From Rhizobium cauense (lineage in GTDB: Bacteria; Pseudomonadota; Alphaproteobacteria; Rhizobiales; Rhizobiaceae), in NCBI RefSeq assembly GCF_019511525.1, contig NZ_JAEUAT010000005.1:62001-126000 (forward strand): a stretch of DNA of 64,000 nt, given 5' to 3'. Numbering within the stretch: the first letter of the stretch is position 1; every line of letters begins with the position of its first letter. Below, one piece after another: positions 44,493-53,964 of the stretch. The position numbers and the translations under genes are program-made. The notes under the pieces were generated by a model that did no database searches, was not told the DNA's origin, and was given only the letters and a program-made list of their open reading frames with translations.

Positions 44493-44507
44493 TATAAGAA
44501 TCTTATA
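44493..44507. promoter_or_regulatory. palindrome upstream of the kdp operon, candidate KdpE site
   Basis: Perfect 7-1-7 palindrome TATAAGA-A-TCTTATA, 165 bases upstream of the first kdp cistron. On the reverse strand the surroundings read TTTATAAGATTCTTATA then CTGCGGCGC, resembling the T-rich then GC-rich KdpE box of E. coli. A candidate only. Confidence 0.45.
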
Positions 44508-44515
44508 AATGCCGA

Positions 44516-44545
44516 TAAAAGAAAAATGCCTCGCCGAAGCGAGGC
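44516..44545 (-). terminator. intrinsic terminator of the phospholipid operon
   Basis: Seven-base-pair stem (44528-44534 with 44539-44545) with a UUCG tetraloop on the transcript, followed on the reverse strand by ATTTTTCTTTT. It separates the phospholipid operon from the kdp promoter region. Confidence 0.9.
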
Positions 44546-44666
44546 TAGTCCTAGGCCGCTTCGGGGAAAAGAAGAAGCGGCGCGGTTGTTCTATTGCTCG
44601 TTAGCCCGGCTGCAAAGCGCACTTTCGGCCATTTCGGTACGCCTTGCGCGGATTGAACGAAGCGCG

Positions 44667-45320
44667 TCAGCTGCCCGTGCGGCCGACTTTCAGGCTTCGA
44701 ACGATATTCCGGCCTCGTCGCAGGGCCGTAAAAGCGGCGCCTATGGCGATCAACCAAAGGGCCGCGCGCAGGACCTGATTATGTCCGCTCCAGAGGGGCT
44801 CAAGGACGCACAGAACTGCCGCGGCTGTGATTGTCGCCATGCGGTGCTGCTTTGCCATCGGACCCGAGAAGTCGCTTGGCGTTCCCGACGCCCGACCAAG
44901 CTCGCGAACATAGGCGGTCAACACGGCAAAAGATGCCGCTGCCCAACCGAGCCCGGGTGAGCCAATGCCCCACCCCACGCCGGCCAGGATCAGGATATCC
45001 GCGATGCGGTCGGGGAATTCGTTCCAGAACGGTCCGTCGGCAGCACCTTTTCCACCTTCGACGGCAACCATGCCATCAAAAAGATTGCACAGCAGCCGCA
45101 ATTGGCAGAAGGCCGCCGCGAGGATCAGGAAGAGTGCTCTGGTCCACGCTGTGTTCTGTCCCGCGAGGAAAAACGCGCCCCCTGCCAGGGCCGCGGCGAT
45201 CATGCTCGCCTGAGATATCTGGTTGGGTGTGATCGATCTCATGGCCAGCCATTGTGCAACACGCTTTGCCCACTGCGTCTCCCTGCTTGCCAATGGTCGC
45301 CGATCGCCAGTTTCTGTCAT
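44667..45320 (-). CDS. CDP-alcohol phosphatidyltransferase family protein with altered active site
   Basis: 217-aa membrane protein of the CDP-OH-P family, which transfers a phosphatidyl group from CDP-diacylglycerol to an alcohol. The family motif is D-x2-DG-x2-AR-x8-G-x3-D-x3-D. Here the region reads CNLFDGMVAVEGG...GPFWNEFPDRIAD, so the first and third aspartates are Asn and the Arg is Val, while spacing is kept. Helices lie before and after (about 40-80 and 105-200). Its start overlaps the stop of the upstream gene by ATGA. Last gene of a four-gene operon. The alcohol acceptor is unknown. Confidence 0.8.
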   Translation of the reverse strand: MTETGDRRPLASRETQWAKRVAQWLAMRSITPNQISQASMIAAALAGGAFFLAGQNTAWTRALFLILAAAFCQLRLLCNLFDGMVAVEGGKGAADGPFWNEFPDRIADILILAGVGWGIGSPGLGWAAASFAVLTAYVRELGRASGTPSDFSGPMAKQHRMATITAAAVLCVLEPLWSGHNQVLRAALWLIAIGAAFTALRRGRNIVRSLKVGRTGS

Positions 45321-45709
45321 GCCCCGATCCTCTTTCGATAGAGAAAGTAGTTGTAGATCGCCGCGTAGCTCGTCGAGACGGCTAGTGGTATCGCGACCGT
45401 CCTCAAAATCTCAGGCGTGCCGCTCAATGCGTGGATCGAGATCAGCATCGCAGTGGAAGCAAGGCATGCGATCAATGGTGGCGCCCAAAGGCCGGCGGCC
45501 CCCTTAAACTGCTTGGATAGGCGCTCGATCACCGTCTTTAGGAAGAAGGTGAGGCAGGCCGAGAGCCCGCCCTGCACAACGCCGGCCAGCAGGGCGCGCT
45601 GTAGCGGATGGTTGACGTTGGCAAGGACCGCCCAGCCGCCCATGGCGAAAAACGCGAACAGCACATGCGTCACACTGCTCTGAACCAGACGACGCGTCTG
45701 CACCATCAT
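45317..45709 (-). CDS. four-helix membrane protein of the phospholipid operon
   Basis: 130 aa from ATG 45709, chosen because it overlaps the cytidylyltransferase stop by ATGA like every other junction in this operon; the open frame begins four codons earlier. Four predicted helices (about 15-35, 40-60, 75-95, 100-125) and a basic end YNYFLYRKRIGA. Topology recalls GtrA-like lipid-carrier proteins, but no signature is certain. Position suggests a role in handling the lipid made by its neighbours. Confidence 0.65.
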   Translation of the reverse strand: MMVQTRRLVQSSVTHVLFAFFAMGGWAVLANVNHPLQRALLAGVVQGGLSACLTFFLKTVIERLSKQFKGAAGLWAPPLIACLASTAMLISIHALSGTPEILRTVAIPLAVSTSYAAIYNYFLYRKRIGA

Positions 45710-46656
45710 GTGGTCGACCACCAGTAGCGGACAATGTGGAAGAAGATCGGTGCGGAAAAGACCACGGAATCGAGCCGGTCAATCAATCCGCCATGGCCTT
45801 CGATCAGATTGCCCCAATCCTTGACGCCGCGATCCCGCTTGATTGCAGACATGACGAGACCGCCGAAAAAGCCCATCATCGTGATAACGAAGGCCATGAC
45901 CCCGGCTTGAAACGGGGTGAAGGGTGTAATCCACCACAAGGCGGCGCCGATCAATGTGGCGCTGGCTACGCCGCCGACAAAGCCCTCCACAGTCTTTGAC
46001 GGGGACAGGCTTGGTGCGATCTTCGTTCGGCCAAACAGCTTGCCCCAGACATATTGAAGGACATCGCTGAGCTGCACGATGATCACCAGAAAGGCGATCA
46101 GAAGAACGTTGCGGCCTTCGTAGCCCGGGATCGTCAGCGTCAGCAACGCCGGAACGTGGGAGGCGCAGAAGACACAGATCATCAGCGCCCATTGCACTTC
46201 GGCAATACGTATCAAGAAACGCTCCGTATCGCCGCGTAGTACCGAGATGATCGGCATCAACAGGAACGCGTAGACCGGAATGAAGATCGAAAAGATGCCA
46301 TATTGTCTCTCCCACAGCAGCCAGTACTGCAGCGGCAGGACGACGAAGAAGGCGGCTGCGAGGGCCCAATGATCGGCACGTTTGGTGTCGGTGAGTGTGA
46401 TGAACTCGCGCAATGCCGCGAAAGAGCAGAAGCCAAATAGCAGCAGCACGCCGATCCGACCCGCAAGAAAGGCGAGGCCGATCAAAATGGCCATGATCCA
46501 CCAGGCCTTGATGCGCGCGTTCAGATTTTCGATTGCGGTATTCGACTGACCGGCTGGCACGCGGCGCTGTAGCGCGTAGCCGATGCTCGAGGAAACGACG
46601 AGGAGCGTGAAGATGCCAAGGACAAGCGTCCACAGATCGGAGTTGGCTGCGTTCAT
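45706..46656 (-). CDS. phosphatidate cytidylyltransferase (CdsA-like)
   Basis: Makes CDP-diacylglycerol from phosphatidate and CTP. 316 aa, eight or so helices. The CDS signature is present at the C-terminal side as SPSKTVEGFVGG and later KRDRGVKDWGNLIEGHGGLIDRLDS, which includes the catalytic KDxGxxxPGHGGxxDRxD motif in a variant with DWGNLIEGHGG. It differs from the usual housekeeping CdsA (found elsewhere in rhizobia beside frr/uppS) in gene context; probably a second, dedicated enzyme. Overlaps both neighbours by ATGA. Confidence 0.88.
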   Translation of the reverse strand: MNAANSDLWTLVLGIFTLLVVSSSIGYALQRRVPAGQSNTAIENLNARIKAWWIMAILIGLAFLAGRIGVLLLFGFCSFAALREFITLTDTKRADHWALAAAFFVVLPLQYWLLWERQYGIFSIFIPVYAFLLMPIISVLRGDTERFLIRIAEVQWALMICVFCASHVPALLTLTIPGYEGRNVLLIAFLVIIVQLSDVLQYVWGKLFGRTKIAPSLSPSKTVEGFVGGVASATLIGAALWWITPFTPFQAGVMAFVITMMGFFGGLVMSAIKRDRGVKDWGNLIEGHGGLIDRLDSVVFSAPIFFHIVRYWWSTT

Positions 46657-47351
46657 TCTTTATCGCCTGAGTGCTTTGGTGACAGATCGAGCAGGGCCGT
46701 GCGTGCCCTGTCAAGGAAGGTTTCCTTGCTCTCGCCGGCTTCGATTCGCATGGCGTTGCCAAAAGTCACAGTACAGATAAGGGGGATGGGGACGATCTCG
46801 CCCTTTGGCATGACGCGATTGAGATTGTTGATCCAGACGGGTACGAGCTGAATGCCCGGTCGGGTCGAGGCCAGGTGGAAAAGTCCGCTTTTGAACGGCA
46901 GGAGCTGTGCGTCGGTCTGGTTGCGCGTGCCTTCGGGAAAGAGGATCAGCGATGCACCGGAATCGATTACATCAGCCATAACCTCAATCGGATCACGGGT
47001 ACGCTTGTCGCGGTCTCGCTCGATAAGGACAGCATCGAACACGTCACGGCCGATGAAGCGGTTGATCGATGATTTCAGCCAATATTCCGCGCCGGCGACA
47101 GGCCGTGTTCGGCGCCGCAAGCTCGGCGGCAAGACGGCCCATACCAGGATGAAATCGCCATGACTGGAGTGGTTGGCGAAATAGATACACTGCCCATCGG
47201 GAATGCCATTGCTAGGCCAGATGGCGCGCACTGCCGTAATCGCACGTGCGAACACCACGATGGCCGCCGCAACAGGCTTCGCGATCACACTTCTCACTGG
47301 TTTCAGCCCCCTCGCTGCATCAACAAGCAGCTTGGAGAAGCGTAGCGGCAT
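46653..47351 (-). CDS. lysophospholipid acyltransferase family protein (PlsC-like)
   Basis: 232-aa enzyme that acylates 1-acylglycerol-3-phosphate or a similar lysolipid. The catalytic HX4D block is NHSSHGDFILVW, the second motif is RDVFDAVLIERDRD, and the third is ILFPEGTRNQTDAQLLPFKSG. An N-terminal helix may tether it to the membrane. First gene of the four-gene phospholipid operon, overlapping the cytidylyltransferase start by ATGA. Confidence 0.88.
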   Translation of the reverse strand: MPLRFSKLLVDAARGLKPVRSVIAKPVAAAIVVFARAITAVRAIWPSNGIPDGQCIYFANHSSHGDFILVWAVLPPSLRRRTRPVAGAEYWLKSSINRFIGRDVFDAVLIERDRDKRTRDPIEVMADVIDSGASLILFPEGTRNQTDAQLLPFKSGLFHLASTRPGIQLVPVWINNLNRVMPKGEIVPIPLICTVTFGNAMRIEAGESKETFLDRARTALLDLSPKHSGDKE

Positions 47352-47495
47352 TTTTGATCGTTCGGAAGTCCTGCTTGTGGCGGAGGGGCGCGTTCAAAAT
47401 TCCACGCTCCGACGGGATCGGCGAGACTCGGAAGGGATCGAACCGGCACGTTTGTTTAGGGCGGAAAGGAAAGCGTTAACCATGGTCGGTTAGGA

Positions 47496-47837
47496 ATGAG
47501 TCGGACGCAACGGAATGAGTCGATGCCAGTACAGTCAAACAAAACTCTGCAAGCAATGACGACAAGCGAGATCGTGCTTTTCCCGGTCGCTTCGCGCGCC
47601 GGTGACATTGAGCGGTGCGCGGCCGAACTGGATCGCCGTCATGGCGAGGATGCTGTCTCCTTCTGGAAGACGGAATGCCGCCGGCTGGCCAACGAGCTGA
47701 CGTCGCTCGGCTGCTCCGAAGATGAGGTTCGCAACCAGGTCATGACATTTCAGGCCGAGGTACAAGCCGAGCTGGTTCGCCGCCATCAAGTGCGTGCAAT
47801 CGCCGAAAGCCGCAGTGGTCGTGCAATAAAGCGCTAA
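47496..47837 (+). CDS. DUF6074-like small protein
   Basis: Open frame of 113 aa with EIVLFPVASRAGDIERCAAE followed by LDRRHGEDAVSFWKTECRRL and ANELTSLGCSEDEVRNQVM, the pattern of rhizobial DUF6074 proteins (function unknown; soluble, charged, helical). The start is uncertain: ATG 47496 has AGGA touching it, ATG 47523 (GGA nine bases ahead) is the better start by spacing, and ATG 47556 is possible. Divergent from the phospholipid operon. Confidence 0.6.
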   Translation: MSRTQRNESMPVQSNKTLQAMTTSEIVLFPVASRAGDIERCAAELDRRHGEDAVSFWKTECRRLANELTSLGCSEDEVRNQVMTFQAEVQAELVRRHQVRAIAESRSGRAIKR

Positions 47838-48282
47838 TCACATAGCGATTGGTTCTTCTCGCCATTCGGGTTGTCGATTTTGTCGGGCGGCCTGCGTGGT
47901 TGAACTTGTCGCCAAGGCGACGAATTCTTTCCATACTTTGCGCGAGGCGAACCTTCTTGGTTCAGAAATTCCGCGCGCCCAGTGCTAGCATCGTGTTGTT
48001 CTCACGCGGATGCCCAAAGATCCCGTGCGTATCGAAGTCGTCGCCTATCTCGGGAGGAAGGCAGATGCCGACGCAACATCTGTCGAACATCCACCGGTGC
48101 AAACTGGCGATCAGAAACGTCTGGACTGCCGGAAATGCTTGCCATTTTCGCGTTCTTCAACGAAATTTATCGAGCCGACCGGCAGTTGAGGAGCTGCCGA
48201 CAAGATACGCGCGTGAAGCGGGAGAATAACGCACGCATGCCGGACGCTGCGGTAGCCGCGCGCCGGACTTGGGAGGGAAGGC
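47838..48282. other. 445-base region upstream of the liu operon
   Basis: No confident gene. A strong Shine-Dalgarno-like GGGAGGAAGG sits before ATG 48064, opening a 55-codon frame with no family resemblance. In another frame, 48136-48232 encodes MLAIFAFFNEIYRADRQLRS, which resembles the first helix of MarR-family regulators and may be a remnant. A short perfect hairpin (48180-48185 with 48194-48199) lies about 85 bases before the ivd start. The liu promoter must lie here. Confidence 0.35.
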
Positions 48283-49446
48283 ATGTATTCCGGTGGTTTG
48301 AGATTTGGTTTGGCGGACGAGATCGAGGCGCTCCGCGACAGCGTTCGACGTTTCGCCATTGAGCGCATCGCACCGCTTGCAGCAGAGACGGACAGCAACA
48401 ACAGCTTTCCAACGCCGCTTTGGCGCGAGATGGGCGACATCGGGCTGCTTGGGATCACGGCCGAGGAGGCCTATGGCGGTGCCGGCCTGGGATACCTGGC
48501 GCATTGCGTCGCTATGGAGGAGATCAGCCGCGCATCGGCTTCCGTTGGGCTCAGCTATGGCGCGCATTCGAACCTGTGTGTCAATCAGATCAGCCGCAAT
48601 GGATCGGAAGCGCAGAAGTCTCGATATTTGCCTGGGCTTATTTCTGGCGAGCATGTCGGCGCACTTGCCATGTCGGAGCCGGGCGCCGGATCCGACGTCG
48701 TTTCGATGAAGCTTCGGGCGGAGAAGCGAGGCGACCGCTACGTTCTCAACGGTAACAAGATGTGGATCACCAACGGCCCGGATGCCGAGGTGCTCGTGGT
48801 CTACGCGAAGACAGATCCTGACACGGGGCCGCGGGGCATCACGGCGTTCCTCGTCGAGAAGGCCTTCAAGGGTTTTTCAACAGGCCCGAAGCTCGACAAG
48901 CTGGGCATGCGCGGTTCCAACACCTGTGAATTGATCTTCGAGGACTGTGAAGTTCCGGAAACCAATGTCCTTGGCACGGTCGGTGGTGGTGCGCGCGTTC
49001 TGATGTCGGGGCTCGACTATGAGCGCGTCGTCCTTTCAGCCGGACCTATCGGCATCATGGCGGCCTGCATGGACGTCGTCGTGCCCTATCTTCACGAGAG
49101 AAAGCAATTCGGCCAGGCGATCGGCGAATTCCAGCTGATGCAGGGCAAGCTCGCCGACATGTACGTGACCATGAACACGGCGCGCGCTTATGTCTATGCG
49201 GTGGCGGCCGCCTGCGATCGCGGCGAGACAACGCGCAAGGATGCCGCTGGCTGCATCCTTTATGCCGCCGAGAAGGCGACGCTTCTGGCTCTCGAGACGA
49301 TCCAGGCACTCGGTGGCAACGGCTATACGAATGACTATCCTGCCGGCAGGCTGCTGCGCGACGCGAAGCTCTACGAGATCGGTGCCGGGACCTCTGAAAT
49401 CAGACGCATGCTGATCGGCCGGGAACTCTTTACGGAAACGGCCTGA
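48283..49446 (+). CDS. liuA: isovaleryl-CoA dehydrogenase
   Basis: Flavoprotein that oxidises isovaleryl-CoA to 3-methylcrotonyl-CoA in leucine catabolism. 387 aa. The catalytic Glu lies in the [14 protein letters not shown] helix (near residue 247), the position specific for isovaleryl-CoA dehydrogenases, whereas the medium-chain-type site is Ala in [15 protein letters not shown] contacts [10 protein letters not shown] and [10 protein letters not shown] are present. GGGAGGGAAGG precedes ATG 48283. First gene of the liu operon. Confidence 0.95.
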   Translation: MYSGGLRFGLADEIEALRDSVRRFAIERIAPLAAETDSNNSFPTPLWREMGDIGLLGITAEEAYGGAGLGYLAHCVAMEEISRASASVGLSYGAHSNLCVNQISRNGSEAQKSRYLPGLISGEHVGALAMSEPGAGSDVVSMKLRAEKRGDRYVLNGNKMWITNGPDAEVLVVYAKTDPDTGPRGITAFLVEKAFKGFSTGPKLDKLGMRGSNTCELIFEDCEVPETNVLGTVGGGARVLMSGLDYERVVLSAGPIGIMAACMDVVVPYLHERKQFGQAIGEFQLMQGKLADMYVTMNTARAYVYAVAAACDRGETTRKDAAGCILYAAEKATLLALETIQALGGNGYTNDYPAGRLLRDAKLYEIGAGTSEIRRMLIGRELFTETA

Positions 49447-49481
49447 TCCGAACGTTCATCCGACAACCATTCTGGTGACCA

Positions 49482-51089
49482 ATGACGGTTTTGAAGTCGC
49501 AGATTTCGACGAACTCGGAGAGTTTCAGGACAAATCGCGCAGCGATGGCCGAGGCGATCCGGGTCATCGAGGAAGCGGCCGCGAGTGCCGCGAACGGTGG
49601 TGGAGCTACAGCTCGCGAACGCCACGTCGCGCGTGGCAAGATGCTGCCGCGGGATCGGATCGCCGGACTGCTCGATCCGGCGACACCGTTCCTCGAGATC
49701 GGATTGACCGCAGCTCACGGCATGTATGGCAACGAGGCGCCCGGCGCTGGCCTGATTACCGGCATCGGCCGTGTTTCGGGACGCGATTGCATGGTGGTCT
49801 GCAACGATGCCACCGTCAAAGGCGGCACCTATTTCCCCATGACAGTGAAGAAGCATTTGCGTGCGCAGGAGGTTGCGGCGCAGAACAATCTGCCTTGCAT
49901 CTACCTCGTGGATTCCGGTGGCGCGAACTTGCCGAACCAGGACGAGGTATTCCCGGATAGGGATCATTTCGGCCGGATATTTTATAATCAAGCCAACATG
50001 TCGGCAGCGGGAATTCCGCAGATTGCCGTTGTCATGGGCTCTTGTACGGCGGGCGGTGCCTATGTGCCTGCCATGTCCGACGAGGCGATCATCGTCGAGG
50101 GACAAGGGACGATCTTTCTTGCCGGCCCTCCGTTGGTGAAGGCTGCCACCGGCGAAGTCGTTTCCGCGGAAGATCTCGGCGGCGGCGACGTTCACACGAG
50201 GCTCTCTGGTGTTGCCGACCATCTCGCTCGCGACGATGGGCACGCGCTCGCCCTGGCAAGGCGTGCCGTCGCCAACCTCAATCGGTCCAAGCCTGGTGTC
50301 GTCGAGCGCCAACCGGTCGAAGCACCTTTGTTCGATCCAGCGGAAATCGCCGGCATCGTCCCGGCCGACCTGCGCGTGCCCTACGACGTGCGCGAAGTCA
50401 TTGCGCGTATGGTCGACGGGTCACGTTTCGATGAATTCAAGGCACGCTATGGGACGACGTTGGTCTGCGGCTTCGCCCATGTCCATGGTATCCCCGTGGG
50501 CATTGTCGCCAACAACGGTGTGCTCTTTTCGGAATCGGCTCTGAAGGGAGCCCATTTTGTGGAGCTCTGCTCGCAGCGCAGGATACCGCTTGTTTTCCTG
50601 CAGAACATCACCGGCTTCATGGTCGGTCGCAAATACGAAACCGAGGGCATTGCGAAAAATGGTGCGAAGCTCGTCACAGCGGTTGCGACAACAGCGGTGC
50701 CGAAGGTGACGATGCTAGTTGGCGGTTCCTTCGGTGCGGGAAATTACGGCATGGCAGGCCGTGCCTTTTCACCGCGCTTTCTCTGGACCTGGCCAAACAG
50801 CCGCATCTCGGTCATGGGCGGTGAGCAGGCGGCCGGTGTGCTTGCAACTGTGCGGGGTGAGGCGCTTTCCCGGGCCGGCACGCCCTGGACACCGGAAGAG
50901 GAGGCTGATTTCAAGCAGCCGGTGCTCGATCTCTTCGACCGGCAGAGCCATCCGCTTTATGCGTCGGCGCGGCTGTGGGATGATGGGGTGATCGATCCTT
51001 CCAAGAGCCGCGATGTGCTCGGTCTGTCGCTGTCTGCGGCACTGAATGCACCGATCGAAGACACGCGTTTCGGCCTTTTCCGGATGTGA
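49482..51089 (+). CDS. liuB: methylcrotonyl-CoA carboxylase, carboxyltransferase (beta) subunit
   Basis: Transfers CO2 from carboxybiotin to 3-methylcrotonyl-CoA, giving 3-methylglutaconyl-CoA. 535 aa with two crotonase-like halves: [20 protein letters not shown] and [20 protein letters not shown] in the N-terminal half, [15 protein letters not shown] and [19 protein letters not shown] in the C-terminal half; the NLPxQ..FPD pattern distinguishes it from propionyl-CoA carboxylase. It begins 35 bases after liuA; only a weak GGTGA lies before its ATG. Confidence 0.95.
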   Translation: MTVLKSQISTNSESFRTNRAAMAEAIRVIEEAAASAANGGGATARERHVARGKMLPRDRIAGLLDPATPFLEIGLTAAHGMYGNEAPGAGLITGIGRVSGRDCMVVCNDATVKGGTYFPMTVKKHLRAQEVAAQNNLPCIYLVDSGGANLPNQDEVFPDRDHFGRIFYNQANMSAAGIPQIAVVMGSCTAGGAYVPAMSDEAIIVEGQGTIFLAGPPLVKAATGEVVSAEDLGGGDVHTRLSGVADHLARDDGHALALARRAVANLNRSKPGVVERQPVEAPLFDPAEIAGIVPADLRVPYDVREVIARMVDGSRFDEFKARYGTTLVCGFAHVHGIPVGIVANNGVLFSESALKGAHFVELCSQRRIPLVFLQNITGFMVGRKYETEGIAKNGAKLVTAVATTAVPKVTMLVGGSFGAGNYGMAGRAFSPRFLWTWPNSRISVMGGEQAAGVLATVRGEALSRAGTPWTPEEEADFKQPVLDLFDRQSHPLYASARLWDDGVIDPSKSRDVLGLSLSAALNAPIEDTRFGLFRM

Positions 51090-51096
51090 GGTAGCG

Positions 51097-53082
51097 ATGT
51101 TCCAGAAAATCCTCATCGCAAACCGTGGCGAGATCGCGTGCCGGGTGATCCGAACTGCCAGGCGTATGGGGATCGCCACCGTGGCGGTCTATTCGGATGC
51201 CGATGTTGGAGCACTGCATGTCGAGATGGCCGACGAGGCGGTTCGCCTTGGTCCTGCCAGCGCACAGGAGAGCTATCTCTCTCCCGAGCGAATTCTGGCG
51301 GCAGCTGAGCGGACCGGCGCCGAGGCAATCCATCCCGGCTATGGGTTCCTCTCGGAGAACGCCGATTTTGCAGCAGCCGTCGAGGCTGCGGGCATCGTCT
51401 TCATCGGGCCGCAGGCATCTTCCATTCGCGCCATGGGAATGAAGGACGCGGCGAAGGCGCTGATGGATCAGTCAGGAGTGCCCGTGGTCCCGGGGTATCA
51501 CGGCGAAGAGCAGGATGCCGGGTTTCTGGCTGATCAGGCGGCCCTTGTCGGTTATCCAGTGCTCATCAAGGCCCGCGCGGGTGGGGGCGGCAAGGGTATG
51601 CGCCGCGTCGACAGCGAAGAGGATTTTCCAGAATCCCTCGCTGCCGCGCGGCGGGAGGCGAAGGCTGCCTTCGGCGACGATGCCGTGCTGATCGAGCGGT
51701 ACCTCATTCGTCCGCGCCATATCGAGGTTCAGATCTTCGGCGATCGCCATGGCAACGTCGTGCATCTTTTCGAGCGCGATTGTTCGCTCCAGCGTCGCCA
51801 CCAGAAAGTGATCGAAGAAGCACCGGCACCGGGGATGACGCCGGAGATGCGCCGCGCGATGGGCGACGCGGCCGTACGTGCGGCGCGTGCCATTTCCTAC
51901 CGTGGGGCCGGCACTGTGGAATTCATCGCGGATGTGTCAAACGGCCTCTGGCCCGACCGCTTCTACTTCATGGAGATGAACACCCGCCTGCAGGTCGAGC
52001 ATGCGGTCACCGAGGCGATTACCGGAGTTGATCTGGTCGAGTGGCAATTGCGTGTGGCCGCCGGCGAACCGCTGCCGAAGAAGCAATCGGAGCTTGAGAT
52101 CTACGGTTGGGCCTTCGAGGCCCGGATCTACGCGGAGGATGCCGCCAAGGGCTTCCTGCCGGCTACGGGAACGATCAGGCATCTGGATTTTCCGGATGTT
52201 ACGGCGCGGATCGATGCCGGAATCCGCACAGGCGATACGGTTTCAGCCCACTACGATCCACTGGTTGCCAAGATGATCGTGCATGGACCGAACCGCAGTG
52301 TCGCACTGTCGCGGTTGACCCGTGCGCTGCAAAGTTCCCATGTCGTTGGCGTCACCACCAATCTGGACTTTCTGGCCAGGTTGAGCATGCAGGAGGAGTT
52401 CGTCGCCGGCCATCCTGATACCGGGCTGATCGATCGCGATCTTCAATTGCTGACGGCAATCGAGCCGCCCGCAGACACGGTTGTTGCTCTTGCAGCAGTG
52501 TTGTCGCTGGGTGCGCTTGGACAGTCATCGGATGGCGACCCATGGTTGACGCTGGGGCACTGGCAGCTTTGGAGCGAAATGCAGCGTATCGTCGCCCTGA
52601 CCTACGAAGGGGCCCACTCAACGCTACGGGTTGCCGCTAAGGGGTTTGATTTCTTTGCGGTACACGACGGCCGGCGCGTCATTCCGGTGAAAATCGTCAG
52701 TCGGCAGGAGGACGGATGCCGGGTGGAGATCGATGGCCGGCAAGTCCAGGCCAAGGCGAGCTTGGCGGCGCATCACTTGGTGGTCAGCGTCGATCACAGA
52801 ACCCATATCTTCCACCTCGGGAACCCACTCGATTTCAGTGCGAGCGATGTGGCGGATGGCAACAGGCTGATCGCCCCGATGCCGGGCTTTGTGAAGATCG
52901 TGCGCACGAGTTCGGGAGCTGAGGTTGCCAAGGGCGATGCGCTAGTCGTCATGGAAGCGATGAAAATGGAACTCACGCTCGTTGCGGCCCGCGACGGGAC
53001 AGTGGAAGCCGTCGAGGTGAGCGAAGGACAGCAGGTTGACGAAGGCGCGGTGCTTCTGACGCTTCGGGTAGAGGAGGCGTGA
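51097..53082 (+). CDS. liuD: methylcrotonyl-CoA carboxylase, biotin-carrying (alpha) subunit
   Basis: Biotin carboxylase plus biotin carrier, 661 aa from ATG 51097. The open frame begins inside liuB, but GAGG lies five bases before this ATG and the family start FQKILIANRGEIACRVIRTA follows. ATP-grasp core with KARAGGGGKGMR, EVQIFGDRHGNV and MEMNTRLQVEHAVTE; the biotinylated lysine is Lys623 in VMEAMKMEL. It overlaps the start of the next gene by 4 bases (GTGA). Confidence 0.96.
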   Translation: MFQKILIANRGEIACRVIRTARRMGIATVAVYSDADVGALHVEMADEAVRLGPASAQESYLSPERILAAAERTGAEAIHPGYGFLSENADFAAAVEAAGIVFIGPQASSIRAMGMKDAAKALMDQSGVPVVPGYHGEEQDAGFLADQAALVGYPVLIKARAGGGGKGMRRVDSEEDFPESLAAARREAKAAFGDDAVLIERYLIRPRHIEVQIFGDRHGNVVHLFERDCSLQRRHQKVIEEAPAPGMTPEMRRAMGDAAVRAARAISYRGAGTVEFIADVSNGLWPDRFYFMEMNTRLQVEHAVTEAITGVDLVEWQLRVAAGEPLPKKQSELEIYGWAFEARIYAEDAAKGFLPATGTIRHLDFPDVTARIDAGIRTGDTVSAHYDPLVAKMIVHGPNRSVALSRLTRALQSSHVVGVTTNLDFLARLSMQEEFVAGHPDTGLIDRDLQLLTAIEPPADTVVALAAVLSLGALGQSSDGDPWLTLGHWQLWSEMQRIVALTYEGAHSTLRVAAKGFDFFAVHDGRRVIPVKIVSRQEDGCRVEIDGRQVQAKASLAAHHLVVSVDHRTHIFHLGNPLDFSASDVADGNRLIAPMPGFVKIVRTSSGAEVAKGDALVVMEAMKMELTLVAARDGTVEAVEVSEGQQVDEGAVLLTLRVEEA

Positions 53083-53963
53083 TCTTGCAGCCTGGAGAAT
53101 CGTCATTGTTGCCGCGGGACGTGTCGATCGTCGAGATGGCGCCGCGCGATGGCCTCCAGAACGAGAAGACTCTGATCCCGACGGCGACGAAGATTGCCCT
53201 GATCGACATGATCTCGGAATGCGGCTTCGAACGGATCGAGGCGACAAGCTTCGTCAGCCCGAAGTGGGTGCCCCAGCTTGCCGATGCTGCGGAAGTGATG
53301 GCCGGTATCCAACGCAGGCCGGGAGTCCGCTACGCGGTCCTGACGCCGAACATGAAAGGGTTCGATGCCGCCGTAGCGGCAGGCGCAGACGAAGTCGCCA
53401 TCTTCGCTTCCGCCTCGGAAAGTTTTTCTCAAAAGAATATCAACTGCTCGATCGCCGAGAGCATCGAGCGCTTCAAGCCGGTTGCGGAAGCAAGCCGCCG
53501 GCGGGGCATCCCGATGCGCGGTTATGTCAGTTGCGTCGTCGAATGTCCCTATGAGGGCGCCATTTCGCCGGATGCCGCGGCGCGCGTGGTCGAGAGCCTG
53601 CATGCCTTGGGCTGCTACGAAATCAGCCTTGGCGATACGATCGGCAAAGGTCAGCCGGAGGAGGTCGATCAGATGCTGGTGACGGTTCTATCCTATGCGC
53701 CGGCGACGATGCTTGCCGGCCATTTCCATGACACCGACGGCTGGGCTCTCGACAATATCGAAGTGTCGTTGAAGCACGGGTTGAGGGTTTTCGACGCGGC
53801 GATCGGCGGTCTGGGCGGTTGCCCTTATGCCCCGGGCGCGAAGGGCAATGTCGACACTTTGGCTGTCGCGCAATTTCTTGCCCGAAAGGGCTACCGGACC
53901 GGGCTTTTGCCGGAGAAGCTAGAGCAGGCCGCGCATTTTGCGCAAAGCCTCAGGAGCGCGTGA
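53079..53963 (+). CDS. liuE: hydroxymethylglutaryl-CoA lyase
   Basis: Splits HMG-CoA into acetyl-CoA and acetoacetate, the last step of leucine breakdown. 294 aa TIM-barrel enzyme. VEMAPRDGLQNEKTLIPT carries the metal-binding Asp, and the active-site Cys248 is in GGLGGCPYAPGAKGNVDT, the exact family signature. GTG 53079 overlaps the liuD stop, which fits translational coupling. Confidence 0.96.
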   Translation: MILQPGESSLLPRDVSIVEMAPRDGLQNEKTLIPTATKIALIDMISECGFERIEATSFVSPKWVPQLADAAEVMAGIQRRPGVRYAVLTPNMKGFDAAVAAGADEVAIFASASESFSQKNINCSIAESIERFKPVAEASRRRGIPMRGYVSCVVECPYEGAISPDAAARVVESLHALGCYEISLGDTIGKGQPEEVDQMLVTVLSYAPATMLAGHFHDTDGWALDNIEVSLKHGLRVFDAAIGGLGGCPYAPGAKGNVDTLAVAQFLARKGYRTGLLPEKLEQAAHFAQSLRSA

Positions 53964-53964
53964 T

